Shown one piece after another: positions 11,762 to 23,844 of a stretch of DNA of 64,000 bases. The position numbers and the translations under genes were made by a program. Origin of the DNA: Gautieria morchelliformis (lineage: Eukaryota; Basidiomycota; Agaricomycetes; Gomphales; Gomphaceae). Under the pieces are notes generated by a model that had not been told where the DNA came from, did no database searches, and saw only the letters and a program-made list of their open reading frames with translations. The stretch spans positions 1 to 64,000 of the forward strand of contig WHVA01000446.1 in the NCBI GenBank assembly GCA_015179125.1, in the 5' to 3' direction. The stretch's first letter is position 1. Each line of letters opens with the position of its first letter.

Positions 11762-11861
11762 GACGTGGCAACACCTAAGGCCAGAATCCGCAAGCTGCTA
11801 CACATCGCTACACAAAAATTATTCCCTCGTCTGCATCCCAAACTTTTTTCTATCTTGTACC

Positions 11862-13639
11862 ATGGCTCAGGGGGACGCCTCGGCTGTTATCCAGGTGCTA
11901 TCAGACACGTACGTGCTTACTACATTGAGTGAGACGCAGAAGAACTTACCTGACTAGTTTTGCGGCCAAATGTGTCTGCTTCTCGGCCCTTGGTATCCGC
12001 ACATGTCCCGTTTAATTCCACGATGTTCATACCTTTTTCCACAGCACTGCTCACCTTCGACACTATTCTCACACTGCCATCGGAGATCGGGCACATTTGG
12101 TGCAAGAACGTCAAAATCGGCTCCATTCTCTATATATTCGCTCGTTACCCGTCTTTGGTTTTGTTTCTTATTTTAATATATGCCAATCTATCTGACATAT
12201 CCTTTGAGGTGGATTACGTCTATGGCTCTCATGTGTAATACCTACTGATTTGAATGAGTATCTAGTATGACTTTCATACCATCTGAAGCGCCCTAGAGAC
12301 TTATATATTTGAAGGAAATGTAATACTATAAGTCACCTAGCTGGTGCTTTACAAGTTCCTTCTCTGATCGGAGTACAGAGTGAGTGGTTATACTCATATA
12401 TTTCTCAAGTCAAAGGATAACCAAAGCCACCTGTCTAGGCCTTCTGCTAGCTCGCACTTATGCTATCTCCTTTCAGAATCAAAGAGCTTTTGGTCTTCTT
12501 GGGCTGCTCATGCTTGGTACTATTAGCATGGACGTGGTATGTCCCTGTGCAGACTTTGTATAAATAGCATAAATACATTTCACTGGATATAGTACAGGTG
12601 TCTTTTGATGACCTGCAATCCCACAAGTTCACAACTTAATACATTACTTTGGTGAGGACTGACTAGCCTTTCTGCCTAGGTTATATACTAAAAATTCATC
12701 AGGTGTAAGATCTAGGGAGCTGCATCCTAATCTCTCTCTGAACACCTTTGACAGGGGATACCATCGACAGTGTCACTGTGATCCTCTTTGACACTGGAGT
12801 TGTGGTAGTAACCATTCTGAGCTTAATTCAAACCCAGAGGCTTTGGCGGAATGGTGAGATTAGGGATAAGAAATCTCTCATTAGTCTAATGATTTACCAA
12901 GGTGAGCATACAACATATTGCTTAGATGTATGGGCATATCACTAATCTACGGCTAAGGCTTTGTTAGATATGGGTATGGAATATTATTCCTATCATATTT
13001 CATACATCTGATTCATATTCAGATTTGTGCTTACCCTTAGCTTAGCTAATGCTATCACATATAAGGTCTTGTTATCTATAAACCTGTAGAGCTTTGAGAG
13101 CTTACTTGTCTTCTTTTACATTTCAGGTACTGAGGGTATGTAAGACATTGGTCATGCCATTAAAATAGCTAACTTTATGGTATAAAGCAAAGCATTGATT
13201 CTATCTTGGCATGGCATCAGAACAGGTATATTTTCAGCAAGTTAAGAAGAAAGACATGTGATTGTACTTACAGTGCACATACAGCTTATCGATAATTATT
13301 GTCTGCCGTTTCCACCTAACTCTTAAAGAGAGATGCAGTCAACATAACAACCCCTCATTATCCTGTCTTTCATTCACCAGCTTCCAAGCAACTAGACAGA
13401 GTGTCCACAATGCCATAGTGGCTGAATTTGGGAACCCTCACTTGACCCAGGATTTTCGTGCTGAGAACTTGGAGGAGGCTATGGCTGATCAGGAAACCCA
13501 GCAGTCACCTGGTGAGGCTGGGTCAGCTGGGATAGAGTTGGATGAGTTTCCTTGCACAACTGGATGTCCTGGAGATGTAGGAATGGCTGGGTTGAGCATC
13601 TCCCGTGAGTACTTAATGCCTCCTTCAGCCACTGGGTAA
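11862..13639 (+). CDS. DUF6533-domain multi-pass membrane protein, copy 2
   Basis: The start ATG lies in GTACCATGGC. Exon 1 (47 nt) ends at the GTACGT donor. A 35-nt second exon (TTTTGCGGCC to CCCTTG) lies between two small introns ending CTAG and CACAG. Splicing these in phase gives ALALLTFDTILTLPSEIGHIW, the DUF6533 signature, followed by a membrane helix (IGSILYIFARYPSLVLFLIL). Later exons give LLLARTYAISFQNQRAFG, then VTVILFDTGVVVVTILSLIQ with LISLMIYQG, IIIVCRFHLTLKER, and a cytosolic tail ending at TAA 13639. Members of this family in mushrooms are receptor-like membrane proteins without assigned function. In this copy the exon before LLLARTYAI shows TGA in the frame used by copy 3 (near 12313), so the exon boundary differs or the copy is defective. 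Confidence 0.7.
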
Positions 13640-14134
13640 TGGTTTGGTAGGATCTGGAAGCACAGCTAATGACAGCATCTAATGCATCATAGCTGTAATT
13701 CCAATTCAAACCACCAGCAGTCAAGACGCAGCAACTTACATTAACCATCCAGTTCTCACCCTTCCAATCTATGGCAGCACTGTGCACTTGGTCGCCATAG
13801 AAGATGTGGCTATTTACTCACTTTGGCCAACCCATACCAACAAAACTGGTAAATATACATATGCTGTGACACTTTGAAATGGACTGTGTTTCGAAATTTG
13901 TTATTACTGTGATTCATCAATATAACACTTGTCCATCAATGCTGGGGCCAGGTGCACTGTGTAGAGTGGAGAATTGCATCTTGAGGAACATGCAGGGTGA
14001 CTGCTGAGGCTGCACAAGGAAACAAACTAGGTAGGATGTGTGTGCAGATGCATGTGTTTGGGATGTTGATCTGGTCTGATGTTCATTGTAAACACTATGG
14101 CACAGCATGGTCCAGAAGACAATACCATCATCAC
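13640..14134 (+). other. 3' flank of the DUF6533 unit
   Basis: This resembles 4833-5300 and the minus-strand flanks of copies 3 and 4 up to about 13920. The remainder, to the start of the gag remnant, shows nothing recognisable. Confidence 0.4.
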
Positions 14135-14363
14135 ATGGCTGTGCATCTGCAACATGGGACTGATGGGGGACACCCAGCACAGGACCCCCCCAGATCCGAG
14201 AGCACAAAATGCTCCCGATCCTGAGCCCGACCCAGGCCTGGGTCTCACTAAGGCATACAACAGCCTGCCCCGTGCGGCGTCACAGCCACGCAAACGATCC
14301 ATGGCCCTGATGGAAGGGCAGGGCATACTGGATCAGGCAGACGGCTCCCATGAGCTGTATGAT
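14135..14363 (+). pseudogene. Old gypsy gag remnant, left part
   Basis: The plus-strand frame contains GDTQHRTPPDPRAQNAPDPE and SQPRKRSMALMEGQGILDQA, colinear with the gag of the elements at 14.4-24.1 kb. It stops at the insertion point of the minus-strand element; gag resumes at 24060. The ATGAT at 14359-14363 is repeated at 24060-24064. Confidence 0.8.
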
Positions 14364-14578
14364 TGTAAAGGAGGTCGATCTTAAGACCTTGTATCACAAG
14401 GGCACAACAGAACTTGACCAATGTGTGGTATTCTGAATGCTACGTAGTGACAGGTAAGAGTAAGATGCGATGGGGACCGCCGGTCGGTTCCCACGCATAA
14501 ACTATACAGTGGGTCCCTAAGGGGCCCACTGGGATTATGTAATAACTAATGTACATGTAGATACACAGGTTATTTACA
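14364..14578 (-). repeat. 3' LTR of family-1 gypsy copy 1
   Basis: 215 bp, TG...CA ends, with the purine tract directly inboard. It contains an imperfect hairpin (GTGGGTCCCTAAGGGGCCCAC) near 14508. Confidence 0.9.
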
Positions 14579-14614
14579 CCCTCCCCCTCTATAGATAACT
14601 ATAGGGGTGAATTA

Positions 14615-16605
14615 CTACTCATAGAGGTCGTCCATGAGGGCGTCCTCTAGAGTGGCCGATACGATGACGTTGTCGTCGTACGGGGCCGGAGGAGCACGTG
14701 ACTCCTCCGGGTGCATCTCCGCATCGTCGGTGGTGATTGGGTGAGGCTGGTTGGCCTCACCACTGGTGGCGGTCTCCGCTGGGGCGCTGGGGCCCGTGTC
14801 CTCGCGGAGCATAGCCTCGACGGCCGGGTCCTCCGTTGGAGGGGGGGGCCGGAAGCGCGCCAGCTCTCGGTCGAGCTGAGCGTTAGTGAGGGGTCGCGGC
14901 ACCGTGGCCCTCACATGACTGGTCTCGATGACCTTTTGCTGGCCTTCATGGGCGGCAGTGCTGAATGCCGCGCCGGTGATGCTGTGCTGAACGTAATGTT
15001 CAATGCGCGCCGCTCGTTCGCGAGTGACCCCCGCATAGCGGGCCAGCCATCTCGCGATCTCTGCGAGTGGGATGTCGGGGCCGGCTCGGCCCTCCACAGG
15101 GAATGGGCCTGTGATCGAGAGCTGCAGGGTGGTGCTCTGAGGTGTCAGCACTTCCCTGGCGTCGACGAGGCTCGACCATTGGTCAGTCAAACCGAAGAGG
15201 TCGAGTAGCCTCGCCCTGAGTGGTGATGCGACCCCTTTGACCCGGGGCGCAAGGGTCTTCAACCACATCCAGACGTCCATGTCGTCTAGGTTGAAGGTGC
15301 CATCTGCGTTGTCCTGGATGGCGGAAGGGATTCCTTCAGGGTTGTGTATCCAACCCTTCAGGATGGCCGCGATCTCGTGCGGGGTACTGCCTGCTATCAC
15401 GAGACAATCCCTTTTGGGATTGCGAGCGCGTTGCTCGCGCTCGATGCGTTTGAAGACGCCGATCATCTCGCGCGTACGCGCTATCTGTGGCATTTCTTTT
15501 GCCCGCGCTATGAGTTCGACGAATCGGGGTTCATTGAGCGGGCAGACGTCGTACCATTGGGTACGACGTTGTTGGGCCTTTCCTACCGGTTGCGGTAGGA
15601 GGCCCGTCTTGGAGATCGGTGGATCTCCGAGTGGGATGAGCCTTCCCTCCCCGGGTAGGGAGGATGAACTGACTCAACTGTCCCTGCCAGCGGGGGTAGG
15701 GCCACGCCAGGCCCGATGTACTGGGCCTCGACCTGCGCTATCCGCCGCTGAAGCGCGGGGTCATGGATGGTGTGCAACGATGACGCCGCAAGGTAAGCGC
15801 TAATTGCGCTTTCCTTCGCCATGGCTAGGCCATTGGCGGTGTGAAGGGAGCCGCACAATTTCTTGCGCTTTTTCTTTGGCTGCTCTGCCAGCCGCTGTGC
15901 CCGTTCAGGGTCGTACATCTTCCAGAAGGACGAGTCGGATTCCCATCCGTCGAGGACGCCGTATGCAGAGTCGGAAGGTGCGCTCTGCCTTTCCGTTGTT
16001 GTCGTGGTCGGCGTTGGCGCCGACAATCGGGACGTGAGCCCCGATGTTGCGTGTGCTGGCAATGGCGCCATCGCGTGAGGTGAAGACGGCCCGGCGACTG
16101 GGTCTGTGGCTGGGTCATGTCGCGGCCTTTTTGAGGCAGCGTGTACCAGTGTAACCTGGAGCTGGGCTGCACTCAGCTGCTGCTCCAGCTCCTTGATCCT
16201 GGTGCGCTCAGTTACGAGCGCGTCGTCGTGGTCCTCGACCGCGCGTTCTAGTTCCTTGACCTCCTTTTTGAGGTCGTTGACGTCCCGGAGGGGCTCTTCT
16301 CGCGCGTCACGCGCGATGCCCCTTGGGAGCCATCCCCACGCCGCATCGACGGCGTCACCGATGTCCTCGTCCCGCAGTTTAACCTTGCAGGTGCCTGTCG
16401 CTGCCCTTAGGTGCACGGCATAGTCCACACACGTTGCGCAATCGTCCAGGTGGACAATGGCGAGGGCGTCCTCCCATCCCACGATCATCCAATGCTCCTG
16501 GTCTATCGGAGCATGGAGAATGTCAGAGGCCCCTTGTCTCGGGGCCGTTGTCCGCGTTGTGGACATTGACGTGTCAACGTCCATCCCATCTCTGGGGGGC
16601 ATCAT
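14615..16605 (-). pseudogene. Third ORF of the family-1 gypsy element (env position), frame-shifted
   Basis: The frame starts at ATG 16605 (MMPPRDGMDVD) and runs about 340 codons; after a shift near 15655 the continuation runs to TAG at about 14615. The N-terminal part contains HWMIVGWEDALAIVHLDDCA and a Leu/Glu-rich coiled coil (DLKKEVKELERAVED, about residues 130-180). The middle is Ser/Thr/Pro-rich with a PKKKRKK basic cluster like a nuclear localisation signal. The C-terminal part contains MIGVFKRIEREQRARNPKRD and MDVWMWLKTLAPRVKGV. A colinear copy at 47600-50267 shows it belongs to the element. No signal peptide or membrane helix is visible, so it is not an envelope protein. Function unknown. 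Confidence 0.75.
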
Positions 16606-16728
16606 CTTCGTGGGTAGATGATGGTGGTGGTTGCTTCCAAGAAGCGATGCGCCCTCAGAAAGATCCGAGGTGAAAATTTAACCGCACCGTGGCCGGCGCG
16701 TCACGTGGTTTGCACATGACAGACGCGT

Positions 16729-18438
16729 CTAGCGGTGTCTGGGGAGGTCGCGTGGCTTGCCCACCCCCTGAAGCTCTAGATAGCTATCTAGGGCTTCAAG
16801 GTCCTTGCAGGACGACATGGGTTCCCATGTCACGTCGCCTAGGGTCCAACGGACCTGGAATTCCAGGTCCATCGAGTTTATCCATCGATGTGCAATAATC
16901 TCGTCGACGAGCCACTCCTCGTCGTCATTTGCTCCGAAGTCATAAAATGACTTGGCCTCACGACGAGGGAATAATTCATCATTGTTAGCTTCGTATCGCC
17001 GTACGAGGCTGGAATGGAAGACCGGTGCAATGCGACGGCTTTTCAGCTCGTCGGGAAGATCGAGGGTCACCGTCGAGGCGTCATTGTGGGCCTCCACAAC
17101 GCGGTATGGTCCGATGTACCGCGGGACTAGTTTTCTGGCTCTTCCTTTCGGGAGAGTTAGGTTTTGTGTCGAGAGGTAGACGCGGTCGTTGGCCGCGTAC
17201 CTGTTGCTCGCCATATGTTTCTTATTTGCGTGAAACGTTTGTGTCACTCGATGCTCTATTATTGCATCGTGTGCCGCTATCAGGTTCCATTTTGCCTGAT
17301 GTGCGAACCGGGCCACCCCCTTGAACGGGGTGTCCGCGGCTATGGGGAGGTCTATCCGGGGCATATAGCCGTGGTTCAGCTCGAAGGGTACGAACCCTGT
17401 GGTTGCACTAACGTTGCTGTTGAGGGCGACCTCAACCATTGGGCATTTCACTGCCCAATCCTTCTGATCGTCTCTGACGACGGTGCGCAATATCTGGCCA
17501 ATCGAGCAGTTTGCCCGCTCGGTTGCTCCATCCATTTGAGGATGGAAGGCAGTTGACATGAGGAGCTTAGTCCCCATGAGTCGCTGGAGCTCACGCCAGA
17601 AGATCGACGTGAACTTTGAGTCTCTGTCCGAGACGATGGAGTCGGGAACTCCGTGCAGTCGGATGACCTCTTTTAGAAACAGCCAGGCTACTCCCTTGGC
17701 TGACACGCTCGTCGTGGTTGGCACGAGGTGTACGAGCGACGTTAGTCGGTCGATTACTACCATCAGGTAGTCGCAGTCGTTGGATTTGGGAAGGGGCCCC
17801 ATGAAGTCGATGCCAATCGACTGCCACGGCTTATCCGGAATGGGTAGGCTGTGCAGTAGGCCTTTGGGCCGTTGTGGCCCGGTTTTCGTCATCTGGCACT
17901 TCGCGCACGATGTGCAGAATGCTTCAATGTCTGGGTTCATGCCCGGCCACCAATATGCTCTTTGAGCGTAGTTCGAAGTCTTCAGATGGCCGTAGTGGCC
18001 GACTATCTGATGTGCCCGATCGATGATAATTTCGATCAGCTTCCTTCCCCCTTGAAGAGCAGAGCGGGGGACGGCAATGACGTCTCTCTTGAGCTGATTC
18101 TTAGTCCAGATCAGCCTGTCCCGGATTCCGAATCTCGGGTGCGCGTCCGGGTGCGCCATGATCTTTGTGAACATGGCGTCCCTATGGTACACATCTCGTA
18201 GGACCTTAGACAGGTCTACGCCTTGCTCGACAATCCGGCGCAGGGGTGTGCCGTCATTTCCTGCGGCGATGGCTTTGACGTCATCGTCGTCGTCGCTGAA
18301 CGCGGCGACGTTCGCGGGCTCAAGTGAGCCCTCGTTTAATGCGGCGGCTTCCATTACTCTCACCTCTGTCTTCTCGGCGAGGCGTTTAGAGCGTCTTGTC
18401 GCTGCTGTTCGCAGCTCGACATACCGGTCGGTGGGCAA
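16729..18438 (-). pseudogene. Integrase and chromodomain part of pol (family-1 copy 1)
   Basis: This 569-codon frame carries the integrase zinc-binding region (HQIVGHYGHLKTSNYAQRAY with CTSCAKC), then the catalytic core with GIDFMGPLPKSNDCDYLMVV, VSDRDSKFTS and an Asp-Asp-Glu spacing ending near GATERANC. A C-terminal chromodomain (WLVDEIIAHRWINSMDLEFQ, then VRWTLGDVTWEPMSSCKDLE) follows. Chromodomains of this class guide insertion to methylated histone H3K9 chromatin. The first part of pol is separated from it by the solo LTR at 18463-18958. The frame itself is open. Confidence 0.88.
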
Positions 18439-18462
18439 TAACTCACCGTCCGGATCTAAATG

Positions 18463-18958
18463 TGTAGGGGACAGGAATTATAGGCAGTAGGATGGACTTG
18501 TTGCTCAAAAGAATAGACTAGAAAACAATTCACTCTCTCAGTGAATTTAGTGGTCACTATAAATATATTATACACTACCTAGAAAACAATTCACTACAGA
18601 GGATTTCTAGGTTAATAAATCGAAAGAATACTAGACCAATTTACTTGCCTCTCTCAGTGAATTTAGTGGTCACTGAGAGAGGGGGAAATATGTTCCACTG
18701 CGCATGTACTACTACCCGGCCCTTTAGCGCCCAAGAGCTCGCGCGTCGAAGTCATTTCAGACTCGCTGGGTGCAGCCGCCTGTGAAAATAGAAATAACAG
18801 AGTGGAATGGAGAGATAGGGAGTGACTGGAAAATTTCGAAAATAACCAGAGAAATGGATGCATGATACAAGAACAATGTGAGAAGAAATTGGGAAGCCAC
18901 ACAACAAATTGGACATATTATGCTTGATTTTGGTCCAGGAGCATAAATGCACCCAACA
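18463..18958 (-). repeat. Solo Ty1/copia LTR inserted in gypsy pol
   Basis: This 496-bp minus-oriented copy of the LTR at 25844-26332 is flanked by AAATG (18458-18462) and AAACG (18959-18963), a 5-bp duplication with one change. Removing it restores the codons around NADARF found uninterrupted at about 45230-45260. It contains several CTCTCTCAGTGA/TCACTGAGAGAG hairpin arms. Confidence 0.88.
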
Positions 18959-20509
18959 AAACGCGCATCCGCGTTCACGAAGACGTGGTCCGGGTGATTG
19001 TCATCACTCGTGTCGTTCTCATAGTAGCGCGACAGGCAGTCCGCTACCTTGTTCTCTACACTGTCAACATGAACGGTGTTGAAATTGAACCGGGAGAGAA
19101 ACTCCCACCATCTGACCTGTCGGTCAGATAGGGTATTTTGGGTCTCGATGTACTCGAGTCCCTTGTGGTCTGTGACGAGGGTGAACCTTCGCCCAAGCAG
19201 TTTGTCCTCCCATTTCATGAGAGCCTCGAGCACCGCGATAGTCTCGTGCTCGTGAGTCCGGTAGTGTTGCTGAGCAATGCTGAACTTCTTTGACAAGAAG
19301 CCGGCTGGTCGACAAGTTTTCCAGTCAGGACCTTGGCCGTAGACCGCACCGACGCCGGCTTTTGACCTGTCGGTGATCACCCAGATCGGCTCTGGGCACC
19401 TTGCGTCTACTGGACGCAGGATCCTTACAGGCCAACGCTTTAATGCTTTGCCAGCATTTGTCGAGCAGTGGTGTCCATTCGAATGGACGGTTATTACGCG
19501 CACAGGCTGATAGCGGGGTGGTATATGTGCTAACATCCGGCATGTAGTGTGCCAGATACTGTACGAGCCCGAGGAAACGCTGGACGTCGTTGAACGTCCG
19601 TGGCCTGCGCCACTCGCGGATGCGTTGCATCTTATCCTCGTTGGCATGGACCCCTCGGCAATCGATCACATGGCCGAGGCACTCCATTCGGATGGAGTAG
19701 AGGTCCACCTTTTTCTTGCTCAGAAAGAGGTGGTTCTTCCTCAGTCTGTCAAAGACAATGTAGAGGTGTTCTTCATGCTCTCGTATTGAGAGCGAGAATA
19801 TGAAGATGTCGTCCATGTAGACATGGACGAAGCGACCTATGCAGTCACGGAAAATGGCTGTCATCAGCCGTTGGAATGTTGATGGGGCGTTACAGTCCCC
19901 CATCTGTATCACCTGGCTCCTGAAGGTGCCGAGGATCGTGGCAAAGGCTGTCTTTGCTACGTGATCCGGATGAATCCGGATCTGCTCATATGCTTCTGAC
20001 ATATCGAGTTTAGTTCGATATCGGCAGCGAGCCATGTCGCTGCGTATGATATCCTGATCCGGGAAGGGCGTGACATCCTTCACTGTGTTTTCGTTCTGCT
20101 GGCGCAGATCGAAGACGGTTCTCAACATACCGTTCTTCTTCGGCACACACAGCATGGGCACTGCCTGCTGCGCTACTGCTGGAATCCACCATGTTGCTGT
20201 GGTGTATCGTTCTATCTTTGCTGACAGTTCCTCTCGGAAGTGTTCGGGGCATTTCTGTAGTCGATAACGCATGTGCTTGTTGGGATCTATGAGGTTGATC
20301 TCATGGTTGATCTCCCGCAGTGGCGGGAGTTCTAATGGAATTCCACTGACTAGGTCAGTGATTTTATCCATCCATTCCTCGTGGAGGCGAGGAAGGTCAT
20401 CATCCGTGAGGATGATGATAGTGGTTGGCTTAGAAGCCATTAGGCACTGTTGGCGTCTATTAGGTCCCGCGGCGCACGGGCCCGCTTTCCGCTTCCCCAT
20501 CGCTTTCAC
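18959..20509 (-). pseudogene. Reverse transcriptase and RNase H part of pol (family-1 copy 1)
   Basis: From ATG 20509 (MKAMGKRKAGPC) the RT domain is readable: KLDMSEAYEQIRIHPDH, VIQMGDCNAPSTFQRLM and the catalytic VHVYMDDIFIF. The RNase H region begins in frame (ALACK) and then shifts near 19435. It continues in another frame with ILRPVDARCPEPIWVITDRS, where the usual TDGS has become TDRS, and VTDHKGLEYIETQ. It ends at the solo LTR. The RT subclass has GDCNAP where most Ty3 elements have LPFGLTNAP. Confidence 0.85.
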
Positions 20510-20734
20510 TGTTAGGTGAGAGCGTCTCTCCCTATGATTGTAGGGTGAGTTCGAGGACGAGTCGTCCCGTGACTCGTCCGCCTGGCTTCAATGAGCCAGG
20601 TTCGGCGTCGGCGGTTGGGTGATCCTGCTCACCCGTGGCCCTTTGTCTTCATTCTTCGATTTGTCGTCGTCGAATGAGACCTTGCCCGTGGGGATCACTT
20701 CGTTTCCCTTGCGGATCGTCCCTGGGCTCGAGGG

Positions 20735-21217
20735 TTATGGTGAATCTCCTTGGAACGGTGTCCCTAAGATCGCGTCGTAATATTCAACGTTTGCTACGTC
20801 GAAGTATTCATCGTATGTCCCGCGACCAAACTTGATGGTCGCGTTCGTTCCATAGTTGATCGTGGAACGGCTGCCTATGCAGGCTAGCTGCAGCGCGATC
20901 GGTTGCTCCAGGGAGAATGTCTTCATCCCTGTAGCTCGCGTGAATTCGGGGGACAGCAGTACCCCTTCGCTGCCGCTATCTAGCAGGCAGTGGGCTTTTA
21001 CGCCGTTTATATCCCAGTACCCCGATAGGGTACGGTTCTCACTACGCGGACGCGTTGGCCGCATTCGGTGTTTGCTTCGGTGGTGATACACCGGCTCGGC
21101 CGCCTTGTCTGGCGTGACCGATGTGCGTCCCGCCATGACTTTCGTGGCGGTTTCGTCTTCCAGCGCGAATCTGATTGCGCTGACCTGTAGGTGGTGTCTT
21201 CCACCTCTTCGTCCCAT
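20735..21217 (-). pseudogene. Aspartic protease domain (family-1 copy 1)
   Basis: It contains the retropepsin motif AHCLLDSGSEGVLLSPEF followed by YDEYFDVANVEYYDAILGTP. It lies in a different frame from gag, and the two frames overlap at about 21007-21217, as expected for a frameshift-linked gag-pro arrangement; the same offset occurs in copy 3 at 43.0-43.2 kb. A TGA at about 20594 separates it from the RT frame in both copies. Confidence 0.75.
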
Positions 21218-23700
21218 TCATAGTATTGGGACGGCTCAGGGTCCCACTCTTCAGCGGGCGTGTCTCCGTTATCCGGAGCGTCGTTGGGTTGGGGATCACC
21301 CTCCCCCTCTTCATCAATCTGTTGAAGAGGGTTTTGATCGGGATCCGTCTCCGGATCCTCGGCTTCACCGTCGTGCCTCACGGCCGCTGTCCTGATACCG
21401 GACCTAAGTCGGGGGCATTCTGCCTTCTTGTGGCCAGGTTGGCCGCATTCAAAGCATGTGGTGATGCTTTGGCTGCCGCTGGGCCTTTCGTTGGGCCGGC
21501 CCGACATTTTTGTTGGTGGGGCAGGTCGCGGGGACGATCCTGACGCTTGAGGCAGTTTAGCTTCAGGCGGGCGTCCAGCTTGTGCTGGGCGTGAGGGCGG
21601 TAGCCGTTGACCTGTTCCGCTTCTTGCGAACAGGCTGGGCCTGGTCAGGCTCGTTTGTGTCAACGGCTTGCTCCCTGTGAGCCGGGCGGCGCTTGCCGTT
21701 GCTGCTGCGCTTTCTGCGCGGCGCATCCCCATGTTGTATCGGGATGCCTCCTCGATCATTCAGGCCGTTTCGAAGAGTTTCTCTATTGAGCTGCTCTTCG
21801 CATTATAGCCCTTTTTGAAGACTTCGTTGCGCAGCGTTTCGCGTAGCGCCGATAGGAACCGTCTCCGGAACGTGTACTTGTCTGGCGGCTGTATCATACG
21901 TGCCGCGTATTTCGTGAGCTCGTTCAGCATCTCCTGAATGGTTTTCATGCCTTGCATGACCACGTCGAATTTATTGGATGCGTGATGGTATGTCAGTGTG
22001 TGCAGGAATCTCTTTTGAAGGCCTTGCATCACTGACTCCAGCGTCCAGCTGCGGACCTGGCGATCGAAGCGTTCGACGTTTCGAAGGAACCACTCCTGGG
22101 CTTCGCCGGTGAGGTGAGTGCCCACATAGCCGACCTGCGTGTCAGTTCTGGTTGGCCCTAGGGGGCAATTCATTTTTAGCCATCGTAAGATGGCTGCCAC
22201 GAAGACTTCAAACTCTTCGAGGTCCGATCCCCCTGCATATGGCTCGGGGTGGGCCAATTTTACGCCGGCCTTCGCTAGCACAGACCTTTCTGGGTCTGTG
22301 TCCGCGGCGTCTGCCAACGCCACGCGGATCATCCGTGTGATCCCGTCGTACGGCTCCATTGGTACAATGTCGGCTTGGTCAGGGATTCCCTGGCCTTCCG
22401 TTGGGGCCATGGATCGCTCACGCGGTTGTGATGCCACGTGGGGCAGTCTGTTATATGCATTGACGGGCCCCGAGCGCGGGTCTGGCTCGGGATTGGGAGC
22501 ATTTTGTGCTCTCGGATCCAGGGGCGTGTTGTGTCTGGTGTCCCCGGTCAGTCCCGCATTGCGGATCCATAGCCTGCTGTTGTAGGCTGCGCGTGCTTGC
22601 CGTGCGTCTTGTACGGCTTGCATGAGCTGCTCGTCGGGTAGCTGAGCGGTGTGGCTATGGGCCACCTTTTCTTCAGCGTTCTTCGCTAGTAGCTCGAGTG
22701 CCCGTGTGTGGCGGCATGCGGCTGCGGCTTCTTTACGCTGCCAGTGTGCGACTTCGAGCTCTAAGCTCTCGGTCGTCGTTTCAGAGTCAGGCTCTGAGGC
22801 GACCTGATCTCTAACGATCTGTTGGATCGTTTTACGGCTGTCCGTTGGGGCAGCCGGTTGTTCTTGAGGTTTGTTCCCGAACCTTATGTCCTGTTCGACC
22901 GGGACGGCTGGCGGTGGCATTCACTGCCTGTCTCGCTCCTTTCGGAGTGCGTCGCGATTGCGTTCGTTAGCTGCGGACTGTTGCGAGCTCGGACGAGTTG
23001 CGTCGCATTCCCCGCGTGGGCGGAGTGCTTTCTGGACGTCCTCCAGCGTGGCAGCGTCTTGCAGCCTGACCTCCTCCGCCTGGTGGAGTTCCTTGCCGAT
23101 GGCCATTAGGGCGGGGACGGCGTTGTCAAGCTGCGATGCCAGCTGATCGTGCTTGTGGCGCGTCAGCGTACTTCGGTGCAGCGCAGCCTGCACCTGTTTG
23201 TTCAGGGCTTCTGCCGTCTCGTGGTCGATGGCGTGAGCCCTCGAGCTCTTGCGACTAGAGCTTGAGTACTCCGAGTCCTGACCATTGTCTGGGGCTCGTC
23301 TCTTTTGCCATTGTCCTCCTTCAGGGACAATCGTCGTCGCTCTGCTTTGTGAGCGTCGGTTTGCATCGTGGCTTTGGGCCCGCCTCGACGTTGTTGCTCT
23401 ACCGTCTGACGATGGCGAGACTTCTCTGCCCTTTCCTTTGTCCTTGGGCAGAGAGGGATGGGGGGGCCGCGCCGGCTCGTTGCCCGGCGTCGTCTCTTCT
23501 TCAGCCACGCTCGACGAGACGTGGTCGGGGTTTTCATCGTCCTCTACTGAGGGGACAAGGGCGGTGAGATCTACGATCTCTCCGTCTTCTATCGTCCTGG
23601 TCTCTTGGTCCAGGATAGCGTCAGCCGTCGTGTCGCTGGGCTGCGCCTGGGGTGTGGACCTCGAGCTCGTCGCTCATGTCCATCTTCGACTGCGTGGAAT
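21007..23700 (-). pseudogene. Gag of family-1 gypsy copy 1
   Basis: The frame has three blocks (23508-22921, 22920-21760 and 21759-21007), all in one reading frame but separated by two TGA codons, each directly followed by ATG. It contains the capsid-like core (EAQEWFLRNVERFDRQV, FLHTLTYHHASNKFDVVMQG) and a CCHC knuckle CFECGQPGHKKAEC. An upstream frame from about 23690 (MDMSDELEVHTP) joins after a 1-nt shift. In the older relative at 24.06 kb the codon at the second stop is CAC, so the stop there is a mutation. Confidence 0.8.
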
Positions 23701-23844
23701 CATCACGCTCGCAGCCGACAGTAGAAGGTCTACTGGAGGGTCTCAACGATTGTTAGTCGTTGACGCAGCGATCTTTTTCAAGATTGCTTTGAATCCACTA
23801 TCGGTTGGTCACGTGGCGATCAACCGCAGGATAGTTCAAAAAGG

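Noticed and set aside
14615..16605. Third gypsy ORF as an envelope gene
   Set aside because: No signal peptide, no transmembrane helix and no cysteine-rich ectodomain; instead a coiled coil and a basic cluster.
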